Source: Actinopolymorpha cephalotaxi (GTDB taxonomy: Bacteria; Actinomycetota; Actinomycetes; Propionibacteriales; Actinopolymorphaceae). From it: a stretch of 64,000 nt of DNA. How positions within the stretch are numbered: the first letter of the stretch is position 1; each line of letters begins with the position of its first letter. Position numbers and translations under genes: made by a program. Location of the stretch: the NCBI RefSeq assembly GCF_013408535.1, contig NZ_JACBZA010000001.1, forward strand, positions 6,656,850-6,720,849. The letters are read 5' to 3'. Positions 41,733-50,207 of this stretch are shown here, in pieces. The notes below the pieces were generated by a model, which had not been told where the DNA came from, ran no database searches, and was given only the letters and a program-made list of their open reading frames with translations.

Positions 41733-42815
41733 ATGAGCCCCGAGTTCCTCTGGTACATCCCGAACCAGGTCCGGCCCGGTCACCGTGGTGACGCGGTGGC
41801 CGAGGATCACAACAGCCTGGACACGCTCACCGGCCACGCCCGTGCGCTCGAGGACCACGGCTGGCACGGCGCGCTCCTCGGCACCGGCTGGGGCCGGCCG
41901 GACACCTTCACGGTCGCCACCGCCCTGGCCGCGCGGACGACGACGTTCCAGCCGCTGATCGCGATCCGGCCCGGCTACTGGCGGCCGGCGAACTTCGCCT
42001 CCGCCGCGGCCACCCTGGACCACCTCAGCGACGGGCGGGTGCTGGTCAACGTCGTGTCCGGTCAGGACGACCTGGCGGCCTACGGCGACAGCGAGGGCGA
42101 CCAGGCCAACCGCTATGCGCGTACGAAGGAGTTCCTCCGGATCGTCCGCCGGCTGTGGACGGAGGAGAACGTCACCCACCACGGTGAACACTTCGACGTC
42201 ACCGACTCCACGCTGGCGTCCCGGCCGGTCGTCCGCGGCGACCGCCGGCACCCCCGGCTCTACTTCGGCGGCGCCTCCGAGGCCGCCGAGAAGGTCGCCG
42301 CCACCGAGGCCGACGTCCAGCTCTTCTGGGGCGAGCCGTTGGACGGCGTGCGGGAACGCATCGAGCGGCTGAAGGGCCTCGCCGGAAAGCTGGGGCGCGA
42401 GCACGCGCCGCTGGAGTTCGGGCTGCGGATCACCACCCTCGTCCGGGACACCACCGCGCAGGCCTGGGCCGACGCCGAGGCCAAGGTCGCGGAGATGGCG
42501 AAGGTCGCGGAGATGGCGAAGGGCAGCGTGCCTGGCTCGCGGCACCCCAACTGGCGCGGCGCCGTCGGTCAGCAGCGGCTGCTCGACCTGCACGCGCGAG
42601 GCGAGGTGCTGGACGACAACCTCTACACCACACCCGGCCGGTACGGCGGCGGTGGCGCCGGCACCACCTGGCTGGTCGGCTCGGCCGAGGACGTGGCGAA
42701 GTCACTGCGGAAGTACGAGAGCCTGGGCATCTCCCACTTCGTCCTCTCCGACACGCCCTACCTGCCGGAGATCAGGCGGCAGGGAGACCAGCTGCTGCCC
42801 CTGCTGCGCGACTAG
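41733..42815 (+). CDS. LLM-class flavin-dependent monooxygenase, SsuD-like
   Basis: A 360-residue TIM-barrel flavoprotein of the bacterial luciferase superfamily, closest by motif to alkanesulfonate monooxygenases. MSPEFLWYIPNQVRPGHRGD at the N-terminus, RPGYWRPANFASAAATLDHL, GRVLVNVVSGQDD and YFGGASEAAEKVAA match SsuD and relatives. Such enzymes use FMNH2 and oxygen to release sulfite from alkanesulfonates. An 18-bp tandem duplication repeats KVAEMA at about residues 251-262, in the flexible insertion region. No reductase or transporter is adjacent. The leaderless promoter is described separately. Confidence 0.88.
   Translation: MSPEFLWYIPNQVRPGHRGDAVAEDHNSLDTLTGHARALEDHGWHGALLGTGWGRPDTFTVATALAARTTTFQPLIAIRPGYWRPANFASAAATLDHLSDGRVLVNVVSGQDDLAAYGDSEGDQANRYARTKEFLRIVRRLWTEENVTHHGEHFDVTDSTLASRPVVRGDRRHPRLYFGGASEAAEKVAATEADVQLFWGEPLDGVRERIERLKGLAGKLGREHAPLEFGLRITTLVRDTTAQAWADAEAKVAEMAKVAEMAKGSVPGSRHPNWRGAVGQQRLLDLHARGEVLDDNLYTTPGRYGGGGAGTTWLVGSAEDVAKSLRKYESLGISHFVLSDTPYLPEIRRQGDQLLPLLRD
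42483..42518 (+). repeat. Perfect 18-bp tandem duplication in the flavoenzyme gene
   Basis: AAGGTCGCGGAGATGGCG occurs twice in direct succession (42483-42500 and 42501-42518), encoding KVAEMA twice. The lack of any mismatch suggests a recent event. It preserves the frame and lengthens a helical insertion. Confidence 0.9.
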
Positions 42816-42894
42816 AGGTGCGAACGACGGCGGCCCGGGCGAGAGGATCCGCCCGGGCCGCCGGTTCGTTCGTCGAGGTCTACTTCGTCGAAGC

Positions 42895-43659
42895 CTACGA
42901 AGCCTCGCCGGTGAGGGACCGTGCGTCGTCGGGCACCCGCGGCGAGCCGGACGAGTCGTCGTCGTCCTCGGGCACGGGGGTGACCGGCGGCGCGACGAAG
43001 CGGTAGCCGACGTTGCGGACGGTGCCGATCAGGGCTTCGTACTCCGAGCCGAGCTTGGCCCGCAGCCGGCGTACGTGCACGTCGACGGTGCGGGTGCCGC
43101 CGAAGTAGTCGTACCCCCACACCTCCTGCAGCAGCTGCTGGCGGGTGAACACCCGGCCGGGGTGCTGGGCGAGGAACTTCACCAGCTCGAACTCCTTGAA
43201 CGTGAGGTCGAGGGTGCGCCCGGCGAGCCGGGAGGTATAGGTGTCCTCGTCGATGACGAGCTCACCGCGCCGGATGACGTTGGGGTGCTCGTCCTCGACG
43301 GTGTGCAGGGCGAGCTTGCCGATCGCGACCCGCAGCCGGGCGTCCACCTCGGCCGGGCCGGCGTTGTGGACCAGGACGTCGTCCAGGCCCCAGTCTGCGT
43401 TGACGGCGGCCAGGCCGCCTTCGGTGACGACCACCAGCAGCGGAACGCTGACACCGGTGGTCCGGATGACCCTGGTCAGGCTGCGGGCCTGCACCAGGTC
43501 GCTTCGTGCGTCCACGAGTACCGCGTCAGCCGGGCCCACGTCCAGGAGGGCGCTGGCCTCGGCGGGTGCCACACGCACGTGGTGCGCGAGCAGACCGAGT
43601 GCCGGAACGATCTCCGCCGACGGCTGAAGGGCGTTCGTGAGCAGGATGATTGTGCTCAC
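42895..43659 (-). CDS. glnR: Global nitrogen regulator GlnR
   Basis: Orphan OmpR-type regulator of nitrogen assimilation, 254 aa. The receiver-like domain begins [21 protein letters not shown], a diagnostic GlnR sequence, and includes the conserved aspartate in VLVDARSDL. GlnR has no partner kinase and does not use a normal phosphorylation switch. The winged-helix DNA-binding domain shows [20 protein letters not shown], then [16 protein letters not shown] and [11 protein letters not shown]. The C-tail is acidic. GTG start with GGGGAGA upstream. It should control glutamine synthetase, ammonium and nitrate genes elsewhere in the genome. Confidence 0.93.
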   Translation of the reverse strand: MSTIILLTNALQPSAEIVPALGLLAHHVRVAPAEASALLDVGPADAVLVDARSDLVQARSLTRVIRTTGVSVPLLVVVTEGGLAAVNADWGLDDVLVHNAGPAEVDARLRVAIGKLALHTVEDEHPNVIRRGELVIDEDTYTSRLAGRTLDLTFKEFELVKFLAQHPGRVFTRQQLLQEVWGYDYFGGTRTVDVHVRRLRAKLGSEYEALIGTVRNVGYRFVAPPVTPVPEDDDDSSGSPRVPDDARSLTGEAS

Positions 43660-43756
43660 CGGACGTCTCCCCTGATCAGTGGGGACCTGGCACTCGGGAC
43701 GGCGCTGTCGCCCAGGTCCGCCGGTTGGAGGCAGGATATCCCACGTGTCTTCCCCG

Positions 43757-44014
43757 ATGACGGTGACGGTTCGCTACTGGGCGGCCGCGAAGGAGGCCGC
43801 CGGGCTGGCCGAGGAGCAGGTGGAGGCGGGCACGCTCGCCGACGCCCTCGCGGCAGCCCGGTCACGGCACGGCGACCGGCCGCGGTTCGCGCAGGTGCTC
43901 GGCCTGTGCTCGGTGCTGATCGACGGCGACCCCGTGGGCGGCCGCGATCCGGCGACCGTACGCCTGGCCGAGGGTGCCCGGATCGAGCTGCTTCCGCCGT
44001 TCGCGGGCGGCTGA
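43757..44014 (+). CDS. MoaD/ThiS-family sulfur-carrier protein
   Basis: An 85-residue ubiquitin-like sulfur carrier. [20 protein letters not shown] opens the beta-grasp fold, and the protein ends in PPFAGG, with the C-terminal diglycine that is adenylated and thiocarboxylated. MoaD feeds molybdopterin synthase; ThiS-like roles cannot be excluded. No moaE, thiG or E1-like gene is nearby. It is divergent from glnR, as seen in related actinomycetes. ATG 43757 chosen; an in-frame GTG at 43745 is possible. Confidence 0.85.
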   Translation: MTVTVRYWAAAKEAAGLAEEQVEAGTLADALAAARSRHGDRPRFAQVLGLCSVLIDGDPVGGRDPATVRLAEGARIELLPPFAGG

Positions 44015-44052
44015 GGACGGTTTGCCGCGATGCCCGACGACTGGTCCGCTCG

Positions 44053-44640
44053 ATGAATGAACCACCTCGCCCCGCGCGCCGTGTCGAGGGCATGGGTGCG
44101 GCGGCGCCGAAGGGCGCGACCGCTGACGAGGAGCTGGTCCGCCGGCTGTACGCCGAGCACGGGCGAGCTCTGTTCGGCTACGTCCTGCGGCTGGTCCGCG
44201 GCGACCGGCAGCGGGCCGAGGACGTCGTACAGGAGACATTGGTGCGAGCCTGGCGGCATCCGGAGGCGCTCGACCCGGCCCGCGGCCCGGCGCGGGCGTG
44301 GCTGGTGACGGTGGCCCGCAACCTGGTCTTCGACGGGGACCGGGCCCGCCGGGCGCGACCGCCCGAGGTGGGCGAGGAGGCGCTGGACGTCGTACCCACC
44401 GGCGAGGAGGACCTCGACCGGGCGATGGTGGCATGGGAGGTCATGGAGGTGCTGGCCGAGCTCCCGCCGCACCACCGGCAGGTTCTGGTGGAGGTCTACT
44501 ACCGCGGCCACTCCGTCGCCGAGGCGGCCCGCCGGCTCGGCGTACCGCCGGGGACGGTGAAGAGCCGCACCTACTACGCCCTGCGCCAGCTGAAGCTGCT
44601 CCTGGAGGAGCGCGGCCTGACCTCGGAGGTGGCGCTGTGA
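44053..44640 (+). CDS. ECF-type RNA polymerase sigma factor
   Basis: A 195-residue group-IV sigma factor. Region 2 shows YAEHGRALFGYVLRLVRGDR and QRAEDVVQETLVRAWRHPEA (about residues 34-75), with WLVTVARNLVFDGDRARRAR following. Region 4 shows LAELPPHHRQVLVEVYYRG, HSVAEAARRLGVPPGTVKS and RTYYALRQLK. The ATG is at 44053. Its stop overlaps the GTG of the anti-sigma gene (GTGA), so the two are coupled. The regulon is unknown; autoregulation would be usual. Confidence 0.93.
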   Translation: MNEPPRPARRVEGMGAAAPKGATADEELVRRLYAEHGRALFGYVLRLVRGDRQRAEDVVQETLVRAWRHPEALDPARGPARAWLVTVARNLVFDGDRARRARPPEVGEEALDVVPTGEEDLDRAMVAWEVMEVLAELPPHHRQVLVEVYYRGHSVAEAARRLGVPPGTVKSRTYYALRQLKLLLEERGLTSEVAL

Positions 44641-45446
44641 GCGAAAGCGCCCGCACCTGCGCCGAGGTACGCGCCGCGATCGGTGCGCACGTGCTCGGGG
44701 CACTGGACGCCGAGGAGGCCGCCGCCGTCGACGCCCACCTGGCCGACTGCGCGCGGTGCCGTGCGGCGTACGACGAACTGGCCGGGCTGCCCGCGCTGCT
44801 CGGACTGGTCCGTGCGGAGGAGGCGGCGGCCGTCGGTGTGCACGAGGAGTCCGGTGGCGCCGGTGACCCGGCGGATCCCGTGGGCTCTGTGGACGACAGG
44901 GACGCCGTGGATCCCGTCGGCGACCTGGGCATGCGGCGCCTGCTGGCGCGGGTCCGGGCGGAACGCGCTCGCGAACGCCGCCGCCGGCTGGCCGGGGCGC
45001 TCGCGGCCGCCGCGGTGACCGTGGCGGTCGCCGGTGGCGGCGGGTGGGCCGTCGGGCAGGCCCTCGCGCCGTCCCGTACGCCGGTCGCCGGGCCCACCTC
45101 GACTCCCACCCCCACGCCCGCTCCCACCCCCACGGCGCACGTGACCGCGCCGCCGGTGCGCTGGTCGGCGTCGAACGCCACGCTCGCCGTCGACGGAACC
45201 GCCACCATGAACGGCGTTCCGTGGGGCACGAGGGTCGACATCGTGCTGCACGGCGTGCGGCAGGGGCAGGTGTGCTCGCTGACGGTGTACGACCGGTCCG
45301 GGCGGCGCTGGGACGGCGGAAGCTGGCGGGTGGCCTACCGCGACGGCGTGCGGTGGAGCGGCGGCATCGCCGTACCCGCGAACGAGGTGGTCAGGATCGA
45401 GATCAGGGCCACCGGCGAGCGGCCGCTGCTCACCATCGACGGCTGA
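44637..45446 (+). CDS. Zinc-type transmembrane anti-sigma factor
   Basis: Antagonist of the preceding ECF sigma factor, 269 aa. The cytosolic anti-sigma domain has C8 and H34-x3-C38-x2-C41 (HLADCARC), the zinc-binding ZAS motif. A membrane helix (LAGALAAAAVTVAVAGGGGW, about residues 120-140) is followed by a Pro/Thr linker (PTSTPTPTPAPTPTAH) and an extracellular beta-rich domain of about 95 residues with one cysteine. Release of sigma may follow thiol oxidation at the zinc site or proteolysis from outside. A thioredoxin-like gene starts 2 nt downstream. Confidence 0.9.
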   Translation: MSESARTCAEVRAAIGAHVLGALDAEEAAAVDAHLADCARCRAAYDELAGLPALLGLVRAEEAAAVGVHEESGGAGDPADPVGSVDDRDAVDPVGDLGMRRLLARVRAERARERRRRLAGALAAAAVTVAVAGGGGWAVGQALAPSRTPVAGPTSTPTPTPAPTPTAHVTAPPVRWSASNATLAVDGTATMNGVPWGTRVDIVLHGVRQGQVCSLTVYDRSGRRWDGGSWRVAYRDGVRWSGGIAVPANEVVRIEIRATGERPLLTIDG

Positions 45447-45448
45447 GC

Positions 45449-45802
45449 GTGCGGACCTCGTACCCTGCACTGGTGGACGACGACCGGCTGGACGCGGGCG
45501 TCCTGGGCGTGCCGCTCGGCGCCCGGGCGACGCTCGTGCAGTTCTCGACGGCGTTCTGCGCTCCCTGCCGGGCGACCCGGCAGGTGCTGCGGGCCGTCGC
45601 GGATACCGAGCTGGGCGTGGCGCACGTCGAGCTGGACGCGGAGTCCCACCTGGAGCTGGTCCGCCGGCTGGACGTCCGGAGCACGCCCACCGTGCTGGTG
45701 CTGGCCGCCGACGGCCGGGAGGTCACCAGGGCGAGCGGGGTGCCGCGCCGGTCCCAGGTGGTGGCCGCCGTGGACCGGGCGGCCTGCGCGCGATCGGCCT
45801 GA
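45449..45802 (+). CDS. Thioredoxin-like protein in the sigma/anti-sigma operon
   Basis: A 117-residue thioredoxin-fold protein. LVQFSTAFCAPCRATRQVLR gives the redox pair C37-A-P-C40, with Phe in place of the common Trp before it and APC instead of GPC. VRRLDVRSTPTVLVL supplies the cis-proline loop. It has no signal peptide and so is cytosolic. The GTG start lies 2 nt after the anti-sigma stop. The arrangement suggests that it reduces or reports on the anti-sigma zinc cysteines. Confidence 0.88.
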   Translation: MRTSYPALVDDDRLDAGVLGVPLGARATLVQFSTAFCAPCRATRQVLRAVADTELGVAHVELDAESHLELVRRLDVRSTPTVLVLAADGREVTRASGVPRRSQVVAAVDRAACARSA

Positions 45803-45971
45803 TTCGGGCCGAAAGGCCACGCCTACGGGCGTTCCATCCGGGTAGGAACGCGCGTGTGGAACAGCGGGTGCCGGACGGATCCGGGCGATCCCGGATGGGA
45901 ACACGCGTGGGGTCTGGGTCATGATGTCCCGAATCGTCCGGGTCACTCAGGCCGACACAAGGAGCCGGTCC
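45803..45971. other. Intergenic region with imperfect direct repeats
   Basis: Two related stretches, GGAACGCGCGTGTGG (from 45846) and GGAACACGCGTGGGG (from 45898), precede the glycosyltransferase gene. Each centres on a CGCG/GCGT core. They could be a regulator's repeated sites; nothing known was matched. Confidence 0.35.
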
Positions 45972-47378
45972 ATGGACCTCCGCCCACTGATCGGGGCGCG
46001 GCGCATCCGCCGCGGCCATCCGTCGACGCGGGGCGACCTCGCCTCGGTGATCGCGCTCGACCCGGCGGCCGCGGCCCGTACGGCCAGGCCGACGCTGCGG
46101 GTCGCGCACTTCACCGACACCTACCTCCCGCGCCGGGACGGCGTGGTGACCTCGCTGCAGTCCCTCACCGCCGCGATGTCCGAGCTCGGCCACTCGAGCC
46201 TGCTGGTGGTGCCGCGGCACCCCGACCAGCCCGCCGACGAGGAACTGCTGCGGCTGCGGTCGCTGCCGTGCGGTGTGGCGCAGTTCCGGCTGGCCGCCTG
46301 GCCGCGCAGCCGGCACGTGGAGCGGGTCGCGCACTGGCTCCCGCACGTGGTGCACGTGCACACGCCCGGACCGGTCGGCCTGCTGGGCATCTTCGCCGCG
46401 CGCCGGCTCGGGTTGCCGCTGGTGCAGACGTACCACACCGATCTTCGGGCGTACGCCGACGCGTACCGCCTGCCGACCTCGGTGATCGAGGGGGTGCTGC
46501 GCTGCTACGCCCGCCGGCTGGGCTCCCCCAAGCTGGCGCTGCCGCACGGCGGCAACCGCACCGCGCGCCGGGACGCCCTGGTCGACGCGGGCACCGGCCT
46601 GCTGCTGGCCGACGCCGACGCCGTTCTCGTACCGACCTCCGCGATCCTCACCCGCTGCAAGCTGCCGATCGACGACGACCGGATCTACGTCGCACCCACG
46701 GGTGTCTCCCTGCAGGACGTCCCGGCCGGCGCGGGCCCTGACTTTCGCCGGCGGTACGGCATCGGGCCGGACGACCCGGTCGTGCTGTTCGTCGGGCGGG
46801 TCAACCGCGAGAAGGGCATCGACCTGCTGACCGAGGCGTTCGGCCGGCTGCGCGGCCTGGTCCCCGCGGCCCGGCTGGTGCTGGTCGGCGCGGTCTACGA
46901 CTCCCGCTGGGTGCAGCGGCTGCTGGAGCAGGCCGGCATCGCCGACCGTGTGGTGCTCACCGGCCAGCTGCCGCCACCGGAGGTGGCCGCCGCGTATGCC
47001 GCGAGCGACGTGTTCGCGTTCCCCTCCCTGACCGACACGCAGGGGCTGGTGATCCAGGAGGCCGCGCTGGCCGGGCTGCCGGCGGTGCTCGCCGACGAGG
47101 CGCTTTACTCCAGCGGCCCGCTGGCGGGCGCCGGTGTGCTCGCCGGCCCGGACCCGATGCGGTACGCCGAGGCGCTGGAGGACCTCCTGACCAGTCCGGT
47201 GCGCCGGGCGCACGTGGGCGAGGAGGCGCGCCGCCGGGCCAGGCGGAACCCGCCGTCGGAGTACGCCCAGCGGATGGCGGCGATCTACGGCCAGGCGGTT
47301 CGCCGGGCGGGCTCGGCGACCCGGCTGTCGCGGGGCGAGCGGCGCGGCCCGTTCCGGTCGCGCCGGCTGATCGCCTGA
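45972..47378 (+). CDS. GT4-family mannosyltransferase-like glycosyltransferase
   Basis: A 468-residue glycosyltransferase with GT-B fold. The N-domain reads LRVAHFTDTYLPRRDGVVTS near residue 37, then VVHVHTPGPVGLLGIFAARR and VQTYHTDLRAYADAYRLP. The C-domain has VLFVGRVNREKGIDLL, LTGQLPPPEVAAAYAASDVF and FPSLTDTQGLVIQEAAL, the E-x7-E nucleotide-sugar motif. These resemble GDP-mannose-dependent alpha-mannosyltransferases acting on lipids such as phosphatidylinositol. ATG 45972 is chosen for AAGGAG 7 nt upstream; an in-frame ATG at 45921 has no RBS. The acceptor is unknown. Confidence 0.88.
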   Translation: MDLRPLIGARRIRRGHPSTRGDLASVIALDPAAAARTARPTLRVAHFTDTYLPRRDGVVTSLQSLTAAMSELGHSSLLVVPRHPDQPADEELLRLRSLPCGVAQFRLAAWPRSRHVERVAHWLPHVVHVHTPGPVGLLGIFAARRLGLPLVQTYHTDLRAYADAYRLPTSVIEGVLRCYARRLGSPKLALPHGGNRTARRDALVDAGTGLLLADADAVLVPTSAILTRCKLPIDDDRIYVAPTGVSLQDVPAGAGPDFRRRYGIGPDDPVVLFVGRVNREKGIDLLTEAFGRLRGLVPAARLVLVGAVYDSRWVQRLLEQAGIADRVVLTGQLPPPEVAAAYAASDVFAFPSLTDTQGLVIQEAALAGLPAVLADEALYSSGPLAGAGVLAGPDPMRYAEALEDLLTSPVRRAHVGEEARRRARRNPPSEYAQRMAAIYGQAVRRAGSATRLSRGERRGPFRSRRLIA

Positions 47379-47495
47379 CGCCGCCGGGCCCGTCCCGCGA
47401 CGGGTCCGCGCCACGCCGAGGGACGTCTCACTAATTGACCGGCATTCCCATCATGTGAGACGACCGTGACAGGGTCGGGCCGGGTCCGTACGCTG

Positions 47496-47582
47496 ATGCT
47501 CGTGCTGCGGAGGACCCTGCTGACCAAGCGCCGTGCGGTGGACAACTGCCGCACCTCGACCTGTTTGTGTCCGGCCTCCTGA
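47496..47582 (+). CDS. Cysteine-rich leader peptide upstream of the sulfurtransferase operon
   Basis: A 26-28-residue open frame ending LTKRRAVDNCRTSTCLCPAS, with three cysteines in its last 11 residues. Short peptides with this LTKRRAVD...C pattern precede sulfurtransferase genes in actinomycetes, and Cys-rich leader ORFs are known to attenuate sulfur genes in response to cysteine. Starts are possible at ATG 47496 or GTG 47502; TACGCT (47489-47494) lies 7 nt before the GTG, which favours a leaderless leader from 47502. The stop at 47580-47582 is 175 nt before the sulfurtransferase start. Ribosome stalling at Cys codons could control downstream expression. Confidence 0.75.
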   Translation: MLVLRRTLLTKRRAVDNCRTSTCLCPAS

Positions 47583-47757
47583 ACGACGGCCGTCCGCTCC
47601 TCCGTCGCCCGCGCTCCGCGCCGACCACGCACCAGAGGGTTTGGACCTCACGCCGTCCGTAGCGCCCCTGAACGATCCGGGGCCGCCACGCCCCCGAATG
47701 CTCGCCCGCCGCGCTCTGCGGCAAATGCCCCACAACCGCTCCCATGGAGGTTTCCGC

Positions 47758-48609
47758 ATGAGCCGTGACTCCGTCCTCGTCTCCGCCGAATGGGTGGACG
47801 AGCATCTGGACGACCCCAACATCGTTCTGGTCGAGGTCGACGAGGACACCAGCGCCTACGACAAGGGCCACATCAAGGGGGCCATCAAGCTGGACTGGCG
47901 TGAGGACCTGCAGGACAAGGTCCGGCGCGACTTCGTGGACAAGCAGCAGTTCGAGAAGCTGCTGTCGTCCCGCGGCGTCGGCAACGACCAGACCGTGATC
48001 CTCTACGGCGGCAACAACAACTGGTTCGCGGCCTACGCCTACTGGTACTTCCGCCTCTACGGCCACCAGGACGTCAAGCTGCTCGACGGTGGCCGCAAGA
48101 AGTGGGAGCTGGACAGCCGCGGGCTGGTGGAGGACGTGCCCTCGTACGCCCCCACGAAGTACGTCGCCTCCGACCCCGACCTGTCCATCCGCGCGTTCCG
48201 CGACGAGGTCGTGGACGCCATCGGCCAGCTCAACCTGGTCGACGTCCGCTCGCCCGACGAGTACTCCGGCAAGCTCCTCGCCCCGGCGCACCTTCCGCAG
48301 GAGGTCGCCCAGCGGGCCGGCCACGTGCCCACCGCGGTCAACGTGCCGTGGAGCAAGGCGGCCAACGAGGACGGCACCTTCAAGTCCGACGACGACCTGC
48401 GCGAGATCTACGGCAAGGCCGGCGTCGACTTCGGCAAGGACACCATCGCCTACTGCCGGATCGGCGAGCGCAGCTCGCACACGTGGTTCGTGCTGCACGA
48501 GCTTCTGGAGCAGCCGAACGTCAAGAACTACGACGGGAGCTGGACCGAGTACGGCTCCCTCGTGGGTGTTCCCGTTTCCCTCGGTGACCAGCCTGGAGAT
48601 GCCTCATGA
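47758..48609 (+). CDS. Thiosulfate/3-mercaptopyruvate sulfurtransferase (rhodanese)
   Basis: A two-domain rhodanese, 283 aa, cytosolic, transferring sulfur from thiosulfate or a similar donor to an acceptor thiol. The N-terminal inactive domain shows LVEVDEDTSAYDKGHIKGAI. The catalytic domain shows LVDVRSPDEYSGK and the persulfide loop YCRIGERSSHTWF, with the active cysteine near residue 232. CRIGERS is the loop of actinobacterial CysA/SseA-type sulfurtransferases. ATG with GGAGG 7 nt upstream. The DUF1416 gene overlaps its stop by 4 bp. A Cys leader peptide lies upstream. Confidence 0.93.
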   Translation: MSRDSVLVSAEWVDEHLDDPNIVLVEVDEDTSAYDKGHIKGAIKLDWREDLQDKVRRDFVDKQQFEKLLSSRGVGNDQTVILYGGNNNWFAAYAYWYFRLYGHQDVKLLDGGRKKWELDSRGLVEDVPSYAPTKYVASDPDLSIRAFRDEVVDAIGQLNLVDVRSPDEYSGKLLAPAHLPQEVAQRAGHVPTAVNVPWSKAANEDGTFKSDDDLREIYGKAGVDFGKDTIAYCRIGERSSHTWFVLHELLEQPNVKNYDGSWTEYGSLVGVPVSLGDQPGDAS

Positions 48610-48926
48610 GTGCCAACGACAGCTGCGGCGCGCCCACCGGCGGCGCCGCTCTGGCCGGGGTCAACCTGGCCAAGGAAGCAGTGATCCAGGGCGTCGTCCG
48701 CGCGGACGCCACCCCGGTGTCGGGCGCCTACGTGCGCCTGCTGGACGGGTCCGGTGAGTTCACCGCCGAGGTCCCGACCGACGCGGACGGCGTGTTCCGC
48801 TTCTTCGCCGGCCCGGGCACCTGGACGGTGCGGGCGCTCGCGCCCCGCGGTGCCACGGCGGAGGGTTCGGTGCAGGCCGAGCTCGGCAAGATCGCCGAGG
48901 TAGAGCTGGCGCTCACCCCGGCCTGA
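48606..48926 (+). CDS. DUF1416 protein partnered with the sulfurtransferase
   Basis: A 106-residue protein of the DUF1416 family, which almost always follows this type of sulfurtransferase. CGAPTGGAALAGVNLAKEAV at the N-terminus has a single conserved cysteine (C6); the rest is a transthyretin-like beta-sandwich (IQGVVRADATPVSGAYVRLL and VFRFFAGPGTWTVRALAP). Coupled by an ATGA overlap. It may accept or deliver sulfur with its partner; the role is not established. Confidence 0.9.
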   Translation: MSANDSCGAPTGGAALAGVNLAKEAVIQGVVRADATPVSGAYVRLLDGSGEFTAEVPTDADGVFRFFAGPGTWTVRALAPRGATAEGSVQAELGKIAEVELALTPA

Positions 48927-48979
48927 GCCGTACGGCGGCACCGCCGAACAGAACGAAAGCAGTACAGAACGCAGTACGC

Positions 48980-49052
48980 CACACGCCTCGCGGGGCGTCC
49001 CTTCCCGGTGGGTTCGCCCACCCGGGTTCCGGGACGCCCCGCGTCGCGTGTG
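48980..49052. terminator. Multi-tier bidirectional terminator
   Basis: CACACGC (48980-48986) pairs with GCGTGTG (49046-49052). Inside, CGCGGGGCGTCCC (48989-49001) pairs perfectly with GGGACGCCCCGCG (49031-49043). Inside that, a CCCGGTGGG/CCCACCCGGG stem closes on TTCG. It lies between the converging DUF1416 and epimerase genes and is among the strongest structures in the window. Confidence 0.9.
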
Positions 49053-49058
49053 AAGAGA

Positions 49059-50018
49059 TCAGACCAGCTCGGGGTGGGCCCGGAACCACTCGATGGTCCT
49101 GCGCAGGCCGTCCTCGACCGCGATCTTCGGCTCCCAGCCGAGGATGTCGCGGGCGCGGGAGATGTCCGGCTGGCGTACGCGGGGATCGTCCTGCGGCCGG
49201 GGGACGAACGCGAGCTCGGAGGCCGACCCGGTGAGGTCGCGGATCCACCGGGCGAGGTCGAGCACGGACAGTTCGTGCGGGTTGCCCAGGTTGACCGGAC
49301 CCGGGTGATCGGCGTGGGCCATCGCGAGGATGCCCTCCACCGTGTCGTCGACGTAGCAGATCGAGCGGGTCTGGGAGCCGTCCCCGGCGATGGTGAGCGG
49401 CTGCCCCTTCAGCGCCTGGCGGACGAACGTCGGGATGGCCCGGCCGTCGCCGGGCCGCAGCCGGGGCCCGAAGGTGTTGAACAGGCGTACGACCGCGGCG
49501 TCCAGCCCGTGGGTGGAGCGGTAGGCCATGGTGAGCGCCTCGGCGAACCGCTTCGCCTCGTCGTAGACCCCGCGCGGCCCGACGGGGTTGACGTTCCCCC
49601 AGTACTCCTCGTCCTGCGGGTGGACCAGCGGGTCGCCGTACACCTCGGAGGTGGAGGCGAGGACGAAACGCGCGCCCTTGTCCCTGGCCAGCCCGAGCGC
49701 GTGCAGCGTGCCGATCGAGCCGACCTTCAGCGTCTGGATCGGGAGCTGGAGGTAGTCGATCGGTGAGGCGGGGGAGGCGAAGTGCAGCACCAGGTCGACC
49801 GGGCCGCCGACGTGGATGTAGTCGGTGACGTCGCACCGCAGGAGCCGGAACGCCTGGTGGGGAAGGAGATGTGCGACGTTCTCCGGCCGTCCGGTGAGGA
49901 AGTTGTCCAGGCAGACGACGTCGTAGCCGTCGGCCAGCAGCCGTTCGCACAGGTGGCTGCCGAGGAATCCGGCACCGCCGGTGACCACGGCCCTGCGCTT
50001 CGTACCGGGATGTCCCAC
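49059..50018 (-). CDS. UDP-glucuronate decarboxylase-like NAD-dependent epimerase
   Basis: Extended SDR, 319 aa. [18 protein letters not shown] binds [23 protein letters not shown] followed by [20 protein letters not shown] holds the YxxxK pair. The EVYGDP...EYWGNVNP sequence is characteristic of UXS enzymes, which make UDP-xylose from UDP-glucuronate. [20 protein letters not shown] closes the sugar pocket. The start is GTG 50018, because GAGGGGG lies 6 nt upstream; a GTG at 50033 lies inside or before that RBS. It supplies sugar nucleotide for the adjacent polysaccharide genes. Confidence 0.88.
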   Translation of the reverse strand: MGHPGTKRRAVVTGGAGFLGSHLCERLLADGYDVVCLDNFLTGRPENVAHLLPHQAFRLLRCDVTDYIHVGGPVDLVLHFASPASPIDYLQLPIQTLKVGSIGTLHALGLARDKGARFVLASTSEVYGDPLVHPQDEEYWGNVNPVGPRGVYDEAKRFAEALTMAYRSTHGLDAAVVRLFNTFGPRLRPGDGRAIPTFVRQALKGQPLTIAGDGSQTRSICYVDDTVEGILAMAHADHPGPVNLGNPHELSVLDLARWIRDLTGSASELAFVPRPQDDPRVRQPDISRARDILGWEPKIAVEDGLRRTIEWFRAHPELV

Positions 50019-50207
50019 TACGTTCCCCCTCACCCGATCTGATGTCGAATGGTATTGCCTGAGGGGCTAGGTTGAGTCCCGGCGTCCGGGTCGGACGATA
50101 TGAGTGGCCTGTAACGAGGTGCTGGCCGTTGCACCGATCCCGCCGCAACCTATGAGCCCCGTGGTACGTAATACGCAGAAGACGTTCGGGGGACGGACAA
50201 CACACAC

